Of a DNA stretch of 34,365 bases, positions 6,783 through 15,382 are shown one piece after another. Position 1 is the stretch's first letter, and each line of letters starts with the position of its first letter. Source of the stretch: Spirochaetota bacterium (GTDB taxonomy: Bacteria > Spirochaetota > GWE2-31-10 > JAFGQB01); the NCBI GenBank assembly GCA_016935915.1, contig JAFGQB010000232.1, positions 1 to 34,365 of the forward strand. Reading direction: 5' to 3'. The notes below the pieces were generated by a model that made no database searches, was not told the origin of the DNA, and worked only from the letters and a program-made list of their open reading frames with translations. The position numbers and the translations under genes are program-made.

Positions 6783-9221
6783 ATGAAAAAAAAGAATAAT
6801 CAAAATAAGATGAATATTGCCTATCTTTCAAGGAATATTGATGATGATACAGGGCATTTATTGCTGAAAGGCATCATCCATTCTGCAAAACAGTATAATG
6901 TTAATTTATTTGTTTTAGCAGGTGGACAGTTGGGGAAATCAAACAACAGCATAATATATAAATTGATAGATATAGATAATTTTGATGGTATATTGACCTG
7001 GGCATCATCAGATAAAGATGAACATATCAAGTTTTATGATAAATTTAAGGATTTTCCACTGGTAAGCATTACTTTAAAAATTGACAATCATCCGTGTATA
7101 ACAATTGATACCTATTCCGGAATGAAAACAGCCGTAAATCACCTGATACAGCATCATGGTTATAAAAAAATTGCATTTATAAAAGGACCGGAAAAGCATG
7201 TTTACGCTCAGGAACGTTTCAGGGCTTATACTGACAGCTTAAAAGAAAATGGTGTAGCAATAAATGAAAATATTATTACCAGATCTTATGAATGGGGATA
7301 TCAGGACGGTATTGATGCTATAAATGAACTATTGGTCGAAAAAAAGTTAAAGCTAAAAGATGATATTGAGGCAATAGTATCTGTAAATGATAACATGGCA
7401 ATAGGGGGGGTGCTAGAGTTAAACAGAATGGGGTATAACATCCCCGATGATGTTGCAATTTTAAGTCATGACGGCAGAATTGAAGGGAAGCTGATGACTC
7501 CTCCTTTATCATCAGTAAAAATGCCTTTTTTGGAACAGGGTAAAATCGCAGTAAAAACTTTGCTTGATTTAATACTTTCTGATCAAACAACATTAAAAGT
7601 TGACATTTTAACTTCAAAATTTGAAATAGAAGAGTCCTGCGGATGTAATGTATTATCAACGAAAAACAGAGAACATCAAACTTTTGATATAAATTTAAGT
7701 GATGATGCTTTACAATTTTTTAAAAATAAAAAAAATAAAAATATTAAAGAATGTGATTCTTCTGCTTTGAAGGAAAAAATCATTAAGGAATTAACTTTTG
7801 CATTAATGCCTTATATGCAGGATTTTTTTATCACTGATGATATTATCAGGGATTTTATTGCGGAGCTTTTGTATGCTTTTTGTGAGGATATAGAAGATGG
7901 TGCTTCTATTGAATTTTTAAAAAAATTTAAAGATATTTTAACAAAAATAATTGAAAGCCAGGGTTCAATGGAAATCTGGCAGGATTTTATATCTATTTTA
8001 AAGAATAATATTTTTTCAAATTTCGAATGTGAAGAACTTTTGATTAGATCTAATATAATCTGCGAACAGGCTCGTATTTTAATCATGGATTTAATGCAAA
8101 AATCCTTTCAGAAAAGAATCAGTGAATCAGAGAGATTTTTTAACGGCATAAGACTGATAGGCAATAGTCTTTTTTCTGCAAACAGTATCAAAGAGATGCT
8201 TCACATTTTAATAAAGTTTTTACCCAATTTAAAGTTCAAGGAATTATATATTTCATTATATGAAAATCCGGTTGACAATTATGATAAATTGCCTGAATAT
8301 TCAAATCTCATTTTAGCATATATAGACGGTACGGTAAATCTTATAGATAATAATATCAAATATAAGACAAAATCGGTATTGCCTGAAGAATATTTGAAAA
8401 GAGAAGATATCATACAAAATATCATTGTTCCATTAGCATATAATAAAATTGAATATGGTTTTATATGCATAATTAATAGTACTATTTTGAGAAATTTTTT
8501 CAGCATATTAAGCGATCAGATAAGCTCGGTTTTATATAATATTTATACAAATGATGAAAAAAACAGACAGAATATAGTCCTTGAAAACACTTTGGATATG
8601 ATGCATAATAAAGCCGATATTGTATCAGGAGAAAGTCAGCGTATCAGTGACAGAACAGAAGATGTTTCCTCATCAATGGAGGAACTGGCAGCTAATATCA
8701 GACAGATTGACATACAGGTTAAACAAATCATAAACATTATAAATAATGCTGTAAATACTACTGCACGGGCAACAGAAGCTATTCAATTATTATCAGAGGA
8801 ATCAAACAAAATAACAGAACTGATTAATATCATTAATGATATAGCTCAAAAAACAAATATTTTATCATTAAATGCTTCTATTCAGGCTGCACATGCTAAA
8901 GAATCAGGCAGAGGTTTTACTGTTGTTTCAAAAGAAATTAAAAATTTGTCATTTGAAACAATGAAATCAACATCAATTATCATTAAAACCATTGAATCAA
9001 TACAAAAAAATGCCGGCAATACTTTCGAAATCATAAAATTGGTAGTTGAAAACATCAATAAAATAAACAATCTCTCTACAATCATTCAAAATTCAATAAG
9101 CGAACATGTCACTTCAACCAATGATATTGCCAATAAGCTTACTGAAACAGCTCAAGGCAGTAAAGAGATTTTTGCACAGGTGAAAGAATTAGCGTTAAAA
9201 AAATCATTGAATAATGAATAA
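6783..9221 (+). CDS. Soluble chemoreceptor: LacI-type sugar-binding sensor, GAF-like linker, MCP signalling domain
   Basis: An 812-residue fusion. Residues about 10-285 are a periplasmic-binding-protein fold of the LacI/GalR sensor type (segments HGYKKIAFIKGP, DDIEAIVSVNDNMAIGG, GYNIPDDVAILSHDG), but there is no helix-turn-helix in front. The sensor ends in the ESCGC motif seen in spirochete LacI-like sensor fusions. Residues about 440-590 look GAF-like. From about 596 a long helical region contains the chemoreceptor hairpin tip IAQKTNILSLNASIQAA followed by GRGFTVVSKEI. No transmembrane segment is present, so the receptor should be cytoplasmic. It lacks a C-terminal methyltransferase-docking pentapeptide. 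The start has no clear ribosome-binding site; an internal ATG at 6810 would also fit. Its ligand is probably an intracellular sugar or metabolite (inference). Confidence 0.85.
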   Translation: MKKKNNQNKMNIAYLSRNIDDDTGHLLLKGIIHSAKQYNVNLFVLAGGQLGKSNNSIIYKLIDIDNFDGILTWASSDKDEHIKFYDKFKDFPLVSITLKIDNHPCITIDTYSGMKTAVNHLIQHHGYKKIAFIKGPEKHVYAQERFRAYTDSLKENGVAINENIITRSYEWGYQDGIDAINELLVEKKLKLKDDIEAIVSVNDNMAIGGVLELNRMGYNIPDDVAILSHDGRIEGKLMTPPLSSVKMPFLEQGKIAVKTLLDLILSDQTTLKVDILTSKFEIEESCGCNVLSTKNREHQTFDINLSDDALQFFKNKKNKNIKECDSSALKEKIIKELTFALMPYMQDFFITDDIIRDFIAELLYAFCEDIEDGASIEFLKKFKDILTKIIESQGSMEIWQDFISILKNNIFSNFECEELLIRSNIICEQARILIMDLMQKSFQKRISESERFFNGIRLIGNSLFSANSIKEMLHILIKFLPNLKFKELYISLYENPVDNYDKLPEYSNLILAYIDGTVNLIDNNIKYKTKSVLPEEYLKREDIIQNIIVPLAYNKIEYGFICIINSTILRNFFSILSDQISSVLYNIYTNDEKNRQNIVLENTLDMMHNKADIVSGESQRISDRTEDVSSSMEELAANIRQIDIQVKQIINIINNAVNTTARATEAIQLLSEESNKITELINIINDIAQKTNILSLNASIQAAHAKESGRGFTVVSKEIKNLSFETMKSTSIIIKTIESIQKNAGNTFEIIKLVVENINKINNLSTIIQNSISEHVTSTNDIANKLTETAQGSKEIFAQVKELALKKSLNNE

Positions 9222-9239
9222 AAATCAAGAAATGAATGT

Positions 9240-11015
9240 TTATAGTTCAAGTATAGTATCTGGTTTTCCTAAATAGTAGCCTTGAGAGTAATCTATATCC
9301 AGCTCTTTTACTTTATCATAAACTTTTTCATTGTGTACAAATTCTGCTATTGTTTTTATATTAAGTTTTTTGCTGAAGTCAACTATTGTTTCAGCAATAA
9401 TTTGAGAATTTATATCAGAATCAATATTCATTATTAAGGATGAATCAATTTTAATATAATCAACATTCAATTTTAAAATATAACTGAAATTTGAATATCC
9501 TGAACCAAAATCATCAATGGCAATTTTACATCCGTAATCTTTTAATTTTTTAAAGATATCAACTACATATTCATTTTGCTCAATTTCTTCAGTTTCAACC
9601 AATTCAACCGTTAATTTAGAAGCAATTTTGTAATTTTCAATTAATGAAAAAATGAAATTAATTGAATCGTTATTATATATATCCTCTGCTGATAAATTTA
9701 ATGAAAAATTATGTTCACTGTATTTAAAAACATCAAAAGTTTTTAAACACATAATTCTCATAATATATGGATATAGCTTGGATGATTTTGCAATGTTTAA
9801 AAAATATAAAGGTGATAAAATTTCATTTTTGGATTTGATCCGTAATAAGCTTTCATATTTTTCTATTTTATCTGTTTTATTATCATATATGGGCTGAAAA
9901 TAAGGTATTATATCATCATTTACTATTGCTTCTCTTAATTTTTTCACTATTATAAAATTGTCGATTTTATTTTCAGCTTCATCCTTGATAGCATCAAAAA
10001 AAAGATAATTTGTTTTTTTCTGCTTTGCAAATTTTAAGGCTTTATCTGCATTTTGCATTACATTATTTGTTATGATCGATAAGCCGAAGGTGAATGATAA
10101 TAAAATTTCATTATTATTTATATTATATTCTCTTATTAATAATTGATTAATGTTTTTAATATGATATTCAATATTATCTTTAGATTTATTGTTTTTAAAG
10201 ATCAAAGCAAATTCATCAAAGTTTAATTTATAAATTTTTTGAATTTCTTTGTATAATTGTAATCTTTCGGAAATTTCCTTTAAGACTAAGTCTCCGATTT
10301 TTGTTCCATATAAAATGTTTATGTTTTTAAAACTGTTTATATTTATCAATGCTAAATAACCATTCTCTTTGTTAATACTAAATTGATATATGTCATTTAA
10401 CAATTCAGATCTATTCGGAAAACCGGTTAAATTATCAGTATAGAGCTGTTTTATGATAATTTTTTCATTTTTATCATTGGTGTCTTCATAAAAAAATGTT
10501 AAAGAAGAGATAAAAATATAAATACCTATTGAATGTAAATATATATCTAATGGATAAATTGCCATGATTTTAAATATATAATTTAAAAAGATAAATAATG
10601 AAAATATTGATAAAAAAATAATTATATAAATCGCTCCGATCTTTTTGCCCCTTAGATAAAATGCTAAAATGGGGAAGGGCATTATCCATAAAATTGTAGC
10701 ATAATTGAAGCTGCCTTTTACTATTTCAACAGTTAGAAGTATTATTGCCAAAATAAGGGAAACTGAAAGCGTATAAGAGCTTTTTGATTTTTTAATTTTT
10801 AAAAAAATAAAATAATTTATTAGGATCAAAAAAGCTATAATAAATGAAAAATAAGTCATTATAAGATCTTTTTCTATTATATAATGCAAAATTCCGTAAA
10901 AAGAAACAAATATAGGACTGAATCTTGAGAAAAAATTTATGAACTTTAACTTTCTGTTTTTTTTAAAAATTTCATGATTTTTATTTATAGTTTTTTCGAG
11001 AGAATATTTTATCAT
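9240..11015 (-). CDS. Membrane GGDEF-EAL protein with degenerate GGDEF; probable c-di-GMP phosphodiesterase
   Basis: 591 residues. Six or so hydrophobic helices span residues 27-175. A GGDEF domain (about 190-340) starts with the normal DNLTGFPNR, but its active-site motif is NFDEF (265-269) in place of GGDEF, so cyclase activity is unlikely. The EAL domain (about 350-590) keeps the expected residues: Glu388 (ESL for EAL), Asn440, Glu471 and Glu474, Asp501-Asp502, Lys522, Glu558 and Gln578. The second Glu of the usual AEGVE motif is His561. It therefore probably degrades c-di-GMP, with the degenerate GGDEF perhaps sensing GTP. It converges on the chemoreceptor gene with an 18-bp gap. The -10 TATAAT at 11028-11033 sits inside a 13-bp palindrome. 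Confidence 0.9.
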   Translation of the reverse strand: MIKYSLEKTINKNHEIFKKNRKLKFINFFSRFSPIFVSFYGILHYIIEKDLIMTYFSFIIAFLILINYFIFLKIKKSKSSYTLSVSLILAIILLTVEIVKGSFNYATILWIMPFPILAFYLRGKKIGAIYIIIFLSIFSLFIFLNYIFKIMAIYPLDIYLHSIGIYIFISSLTFFYEDTNDKNEKIIIKQLYTDNLTGFPNRSELLNDIYQFSINKENGYLALININSFKNINILYGTKIGDLVLKEISERLQLYKEIQKIYKLNFDEFALIFKNNKSKDNIEYHIKNINQLLIREYNINNNEILLSFTFGLSIITNNVMQNADKALKFAKQKKTNYLFFDAIKDEAENKIDNFIIVKKLREAIVNDDIIPYFQPIYDNKTDKIEKYESLLRIKSKNEILSPLYFLNIAKSSKLYPYIMRIMCLKTFDVFKYSEHNFSLNLSAEDIYNNDSINFIFSLIENYKIASKLTVELVETEEIEQNEYVVDIFKKLKDYGCKIAIDDFGSGYSNFSYILKLNVDYIKIDSSLIMNIDSDINSQIIAETIVDFSKKLNIKTIAEFVHNEKVYDKVKELDIDYSQGYYLGKPDTILEL

Positions 11016-11024
11016 TTAGAAAAC

Positions 11025-11037
11025 CTGATTATATCAG
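11025..11037 (-). promoter_or_regulatory. Palindrome overlapping the -10 box of the GGDEF-EAL gene
   Basis: CTGAT TAT ATCAG is a perfect 5-3-5 palindrome. On the - strand it contains TATAAT (11028-11033) ten bases or so upstream of the ATG at 11015. The corresponding -35 position is poor (TTCTAA). A palindrome over a -10 box is a typical operator layout, but the site is short and could arise by chance. Confidence 0.35.
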
Positions 11038-11172
11038 AATATTTTTATTTTAGAATTTATTAATTTTTTTTAAAAGATTTTTTTTTATTTTTTATAAAGT
11101 TAAAAAAATTTATATTTTTTTTATAATTTTAATGATTATTAATTGTTTTTTTTATTTTTTTTAATGTTATGA

Positions 11173-12264
11173 TCAATGAAAAATATTATATAGATTTTTT
11201 TCTATATTAGTATAATGTTTTAAGGTATTTTCCCATACAGAGGGGCTTTCCATACAAAGATAAATTGAGAGTTTTAAGTTTTTATCATAATATTTAATCC
11301 AATTAATTATTTTATTATAAAGTGTTACTCTGACAGGTTTGAAATATCTGTATTTTTTATCGGCATTTTCCAGAAATTCATCAGATAAAATATTATTTTC
11401 AGGATAATTATATTCAATTTCGTTTTTTAAATCATTATTATATCTAAATGTTCCCAGACTGATCCATGCAATATTTTTTATTTCAATATTTTTAAAAATC
11501 AAGTCTATCATATTTTTATATTCTATATCAAAATTTATGATGTTGATTATCGGGTCGAAATGAAGCGCAATTTTATAATTATGTAAAGTTAGCTTTTTTG
11601 CTGATTCCAATCTTTCTTTTAAGCATGATGAATAACCTTCTGTTGAATTTATTATTACATCAGGATTCATTGAGAAACCGATTACAATATTATTTGCCGA
11701 TTTAGTTTTAATGATATTGTCAATAAAATTTGTTTTTGTTTTAAATTCAAAAATTGCATTACTATAATTTTTAAAAAAATTAATAAAATCTATGGAAAAA
11801 TCTGTTATAGGATCAAAAACAAGAGAGTCGCTAAGTTCACCTGTCCCTATTCGGTATATTTTATCCGTATTTTTCCTTAAGAATTTATCAAGATAATTGA
11901 ATATTTTTTCAATATTAACATTAATTATTGTAAAAGGCTGGTTTAAATAGGACTGCAGTATGCAATATTGACAATTAATCGGACAGCCGAGATACAAATT
12001 GATTACATTATAATTGCAGCAGATATGACCGTGAGAACCCGGGCATTTTTGCAAAATCTCACCTCTTATACCTCCCAATAATAAATTTTTATTTCTTATC
12101 ACTGTATTCTTAAGATTTAATGTGTTGATTAAATTTTTTGTATCATTTGTGAAATAAATTTCATCATAATGTAATCTTGACAATATCTTTAAAGTATTCT
12201 TATGATTTTTGTATTTTTTTTCTATATAAATTTTTTCATAAGTATATAAATTTTCTATATTCAT
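11173..12264 (-). CDS. Radical SAM protein of the spore photoproduct lyase (SPL) family
   Basis: 363 residues. The 4Fe-4S motif CPINCQYC is CX3CX2C (Cys94, Cys98, Cys101), embedded in the family-typical LYLGCPINCQYCILQSYLNQ. Additional cysteines CPGSHGHICCNY (74, 82, 83) precede it, as in SPL-family members from non-sporulating bacteria. SPL itself repairs UV thymine photoproduct in spore DNA with a catalytic cysteine about 40 residues beyond the cluster. The matching segment here, RIGTGELSDSLVFDP, has no Cys, so photoproduct repair is doubtful. It starts six bases after the stop of the upstream unknown gene at 12271, and the two form an operon. Real substrate unknown. Confidence 0.82.
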   Translation of the reverse strand: MNIENLYTYEKIYIEKKYKNHKNTLKILSRLHYDEIYFTNDTKNLINTLNLKNTVIRNKNLLLGGIRGEILQKCPGSHGHICCNYNVINLYLGCPINCQYCILQSYLNQPFTIINVNIEKIFNYLDKFLRKNTDKIYRIGTGELSDSLVFDPITDFSIDFINFFKNYSNAIFEFKTKTNFIDNIIKTKSANNIVIGFSMNPDVIINSTEGYSSCLKERLESAKKLTLHNYKIALHFDPIINIINFDIEYKNMIDLIFKNIEIKNIAWISLGTFRYNNDLKNEIEYNYPENNILSDEFLENADKKYRYFKPVRVTLYNKIINWIKYYDKNLKLSIYLCMESPSVWENTLKHYTNIEKNLYNIFH

Positions 12265-12270
12265 GGTTTT

Positions 12271-13173
12271 TTATTTTTTATTTAAATTTTCAAAAAGGTT
12301 TTTATGAAGAAATTTATCTTTCTTTCCACTGTTGAATAATTTTTCAAAATTATTTTTAATTAAATTGATTTTTTTTAATAGATTTTCAAGACTTGTAAAT
12401 TTAATTTTTAAAAAATATTCTTCTTTTTCAAATTTGTTGTCTGAAATAATTTCAGATCCTTTTGGGAGATTTAGCTCTATTAAAAAATTATTAAAATCAT
12501 TTATGCATTTTGCATAATGGGGATATTTTAATTGAAAAGTTAATTTTAATAAGTCATCGCTCATTTCGATAATTTTATAAATTTCATCTGCTTTTTTCTT
12601 TTCTTTTTTTGCGAAATCAGCTATGTTCCTTGTTATTTCGTTGATTTCTGAAAAAGTAAATTCTTTATTTATTTTTTTTAAGATCAAATCATAATTTTGA
12701 TTTATAAATGCCTGATGAAAATAGCATGCATCTTTGAGGGATATCTTATTGTTAAAAAGAATGTTTGTTAGATCCGGCATAAAAGTCTTCATTAATCTGA
12801 AATAGTATAATCCTTTTTTATAGGACTGCCAATTGATTATTTTAAAGAGTTCGTAAAATTCTTCGTCAATAAAATTTATTTTTTCTGCTATAAGTAAGAT
12901 TTTATATGAATTTTTCAAATTAAGTTTGTTTTCATTGACAACGAATTTAATAAAATTAATAAATGCATTTTTTATGTCAGAATCAATGAAAAAGGAAAAT
13001 TCATTATTTTTATTTGAATAAAAGGCAATTGTTTTATTATCCTCTCTGCAGCAGAATCTATATTGACGAATTAAAGAGCCAAGAGGCAGATTGATATCTT
13101 TAATTAATCTTGAAATATCATGGCAAATGTTATGAACTTTAAAATTATCATTTTTAATTATTATAAAAGACAT
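12271..13173 (-). CDS. Hypothetical partner of the SPL-family protein
   Basis: A 300-residue soluble protein that I do not recognise. It has no signal peptide, and its composition is Lys/Asn/Phe-rich. A helical centre (residues about 140-215) contains the segment FTFSEINEITRNIADFAKKE, and the C-terminus is charged and helical. It is separated by six bases from the SPL-family gene, so both are made from one message, and a functional link is likely. On the - strand an extended -10 (TGGTATAAT) ends only six bases before the ATG at 13173, so the message may be leaderless. Confidence 0.6.
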   Translation of the reverse strand: MSFIIIKNDNFKVHNICHDISRLIKDINLPLGSLIRQYRFCCREDNKTIAFYSNKNNEFSFFIDSDIKNAFINFIKFVVNENKLNLKNSYKILLIAEKINFIDEEFYELFKIINWQSYKKGLYYFRLMKTFMPDLTNILFNNKISLKDACYFHQAFINQNYDLILKKINKEFTFSEINEITRNIADFAKKEKKKADEIYKIIEMSDDLLKLTFQLKYPHYAKCINDFNNFLIELNLPKGSEIISDNKFEKEEYFLKIKFTSLENLLKKINLIKNNFEKLFNSGKKDKFLHKNLFENLNKK

Positions 13174-13179
13174 GTATAG

Positions 13180-13188
13180 ATTATACCA
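13180..13188 (-). promoter_or_regulatory. Extended -10 element of the SPL-family operon
   Basis: The - strand reads TGGTATAAT then CTATAC and ATG. A TGn-TATAAT extended -10 can act without a -35, and no -35 match is seen. Transcription would start at or next to the A of the start codon, giving a leaderless or nearly leaderless mRNA. It lies back to back with the promoter of the outer-membrane gene. Confidence 0.5.
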
Positions 13189-13225
13189 TTAATTTTAACT
13201 TTAAGGTAGTAGTGTTTAAGATTTG

Positions 13226-13254
13226 TTGACATTACTTTTTAAATGATGTATAAA
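13226..13254 (+). promoter_or_regulatory. Strong sigma-70 promoter of the outer-membrane protein gene
   Basis: TTGACA at 13226-13231, 17 bp, TATAAA at 13249-13254. The predicted start near 13261 gives a leader of about 20 nt that contains the GGGGG ribosome-binding site at 13272-13276. This placement also shows that the ATG codons at 13243 and 13246 are within the promoter and are not used. Confidence 0.75.
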
Positions 13255-13281
13255 TCTTTGAAAAATGTAATGGGGGTTTGT

Positions 13282-15249
13282 ATGAAAAAAATTGCTTTTT
13301 TATCATTGTTGATATTTTTTAATATTTATGCCTTTTCTCAAACAACTGCTCCAGATAATACTTCTGACTTAAGTGATATTCAAAAAATAAAAAATGAACT
13401 TGATGCAATAAAAAAGGATGTGGAAGAATTAAAAAATAAAACAAGTTTGTTTAACTTCAGAATTGAAGGTTCGGTTAAGACAACATATGGTTTGAACTTT
13501 TGGGCAAGACATGATAGAAATAATAAAGAAGGAATTAAACATGTAGATCAAATGACGACAGTTATAAATAATGGTTTTGATTTTGAAAATAGAATTAAAC
13601 TGTATGCGGACCTTGGCAATAAAGTCATTGCCAGTTCCAATAATAAATATGATAACGGAACTGAAATAAGTATTGATCTTGAACTAAAATCAAGAGGTAT
13701 CAGTAAGATCAAACCGGATGGCAGCTGGTATGTTGTACAGGGCAGGGATGATCAGGACAATACAACTGATATTTATTTACCAAGGTATGACAATGTGGGA
13801 TCAAATGTATTTTTCGGCAACTTGGAGATTGCAGTAAAAGAAGCTAAAGTTAAAAATATTCTTGGAACAGGATTTTTCGTAAGCTTTAAGGATGTCCAGG
13901 AGGTAAACCACTACTATGGCATTACAGGTCTGGTTGATATATTAAAGTATAATCATGATTACTTTAATAATGGATTCATTTATAAATATGATTATGAAAA
14001 CGGTAAAATAGCCGAATACGGTTCATTGTTTTATTCATTTGATTATGAGGATTATGAACCTGAGAGTACTGTAGCTGAAGCAATGAAATTATGGTCCAAC
14101 AGCAGTCTTCATTATGATCCTGATAATTCGGATTATAATCAAGAACCTCACGGAATTTCATTCGGGCTTGATAAAAGATTTTCAAGCAACTTTAATTTAT
14201 TTTTTGAAGCAGGTATTGCATCAAAAGATGCTTTTGATCCTAAATATTTTAAGGATGATAATGTAGATTACGGTTTTTTTGCCAGACTTGAACCGAGATT
14301 TTTCGATAAAATGAATGTTTTTCACCCTAAAGTATCATTCAGTTATGCTATGCAGTCAAGGATATCTGAAGATTATAGATGGGAATGGAGTTCTTTAGCT
14401 GCAGCTGTGTCTATTCCTTATGAAAGAAGATTGTCTGTAAAAAGAGATGATATATTTAAAATAGCATTTAATTTTAATTTAAATTATTATATTCATGATA
14501 ATATTATATCAACGATTTTTTCATTGATACCTGAATTCGTTTTACTGAATGAAAAACTGTTTTTTTCATTACCTATAATTTATTCATATAAATCTCCGGG
14601 GAATTACAATTTTGTCAACGGCGGATTCCAGAGAATAGGGCATAAAGATGTTAAATGGATCGATCAGCTTTATGATAATCATATTATTAATCTTAATTTT
14701 CAAATGGGTTTTGATTCAAAGAATTTATTCGGCGATATTTTTCAATATAGGATAATAAATAATGTCTATTTTGCATATTTGAGAGAATGGTATGAAGGAT
14801 GGGGTTCAAATAATTATTATTCTTATTATCCTGATACAAGCGAAGTTTATTTTTTTGAAATACTACGGAATGAATTTATTTTAAATGATATTGTTATTGA
14901 AAAGCTTGTTATTTATGCTGATATGGGATATGGTTTTTCAAACAATGCAAAAGTGATATATCAGAGCACTCCTCTTAAATATAGTTATGATAGAGAGGGC
15001 GATATCTGGGAGGATACCCTTGATGGTGAACAGATGAAATGGAAAAGATGGAATCAAGTTTGGGTTATGTCATATGAAATAGGTGCATATGTTGATATTG
15101 TAAAAAATTTCAGCATAGGCTTGAGCTTTAATTCGCCAAAAATTTTGATGAATGAATTAAAAACAGATTCAGGAAATAGTTTTCATAATCCTATCGGAAA
15201 TCAGAACTCCTATGTGCTGATGAAATTATGGTCAGAAATAAGATTTTAA
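13282..15249 (+). CDS. Outer-membrane beta-barrel protein
   Basis: 655 residues. A signal peptide MKKIAFLSLLIFFNIYAFSQ is followed by a short coiled coil (about residues 30-52, DIQKIKNELDAIKKDVEEL). The rest is rich in alternating aromatic and polar residues typical of beta strands and ends in WSEIRF. A terminal Phe is the usual outer-membrane insertion signal. No family with known substrate is recognised; a porin-like channel or surface protein is likely. The ATG at 13282 is chosen because it has GGGGG five bases upstream and gives a clean signal peptide; an upstream frame from 13243 lies in the promoter. A strong promoter and a strong terminator bracket it as a single-gene unit, so it may be abundant. 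Confidence 0.8.
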   Translation: MKKIAFLSLLIFFNIYAFSQTTAPDNTSDLSDIQKIKNELDAIKKDVEELKNKTSLFNFRIEGSVKTTYGLNFWARHDRNNKEGIKHVDQMTTVINNGFDFENRIKLYADLGNKVIASSNNKYDNGTEISIDLELKSRGISKIKPDGSWYVVQGRDDQDNTTDIYLPRYDNVGSNVFFGNLEIAVKEAKVKNILGTGFFVSFKDVQEVNHYYGITGLVDILKYNHDYFNNGFIYKYDYENGKIAEYGSLFYSFDYEDYEPESTVAEAMKLWSNSSLHYDPDNSDYNQEPHGISFGLDKRFSSNFNLFFEAGIASKDAFDPKYFKDDNVDYGFFARLEPRFFDKMNVFHPKVSFSYAMQSRISEDYRWEWSSLAAAVSIPYERRLSVKRDDIFKIAFNFNLNYYIHDNIISTIFSLIPEFVLLNEKLFFSLPIIYSYKSPGNYNFVNGGFQRIGHKDVKWIDQLYDNHIINLNFQMGFDSKNLFGDIFQYRIINNVYFAYLREWYEGWGSNNYYSYYPDTSEVYFFEILRNEFILNDIVIEKLVIYADMGYGFSNNAKVIYQSTPLKYSYDREGDIWEDTLDGEQMKWKRWNQVWVMSYEIGAYVDIVKNFSIGLSFNSPKILMNELKTDSGNSFHNPIGNQNSYVLMKLWSEIRF

Positions 15250-15272
15250 TTAAAAAATGATTTATATTTAAT

Positions 15273-15315
15273 AAAAGCAGTATCGTAATTAATTATTGGC
15301 ATACTGCTTTTTTTT
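15273..15315 (+). terminator. Rho-independent terminator of the outer-membrane protein gene
   Basis: AAAAGCAGTAT at 15273-15283 pairs perfectly with ATACTGCTTTT at 15301-15311 over 11 bp, with a 17-nt loop and an eight-T run ending at 15315. It begins 24 bp after the stop. Confidence 0.85.
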
Positions 15316-15339
15316 GATTTTCCTATTCTGTAATAATGA

Positions 15340-15368
15340 TTGATTTTTCAATAAATATTTATTAAAAT
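15340..15368 (+). promoter_or_regulatory. Candidate hflX promoter
   Basis: TTGATT at 15340-15345, 17 bp, TAAAAT at 15363-15368. The predicted start near 15375 lies about eight bases before the ATG at 15383, so there would be almost no leader. An overlapping TATAAT occurs at 15367-15372. The match is moderate. Confidence 0.35.
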
Positions 15369-15382
15369 ATAATAAAATACAA

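Noticed and set aside
7318..7659. Minus-strand open frame of 113 codons inside the chemoreceptor gene
   Set aside because: It is antisense to a well-conserved sensor domain, with Leu/Pro/His-rich shadow composition and no ribosome-binding site.
13243..13281. Upstream ATG codons for the outer-membrane protein
   Set aside because: They lie within or directly at the -10 box of a strong promoter, and the later ATG at 13282 gives a clean signal peptide with a GGGGG ribosome-binding site.
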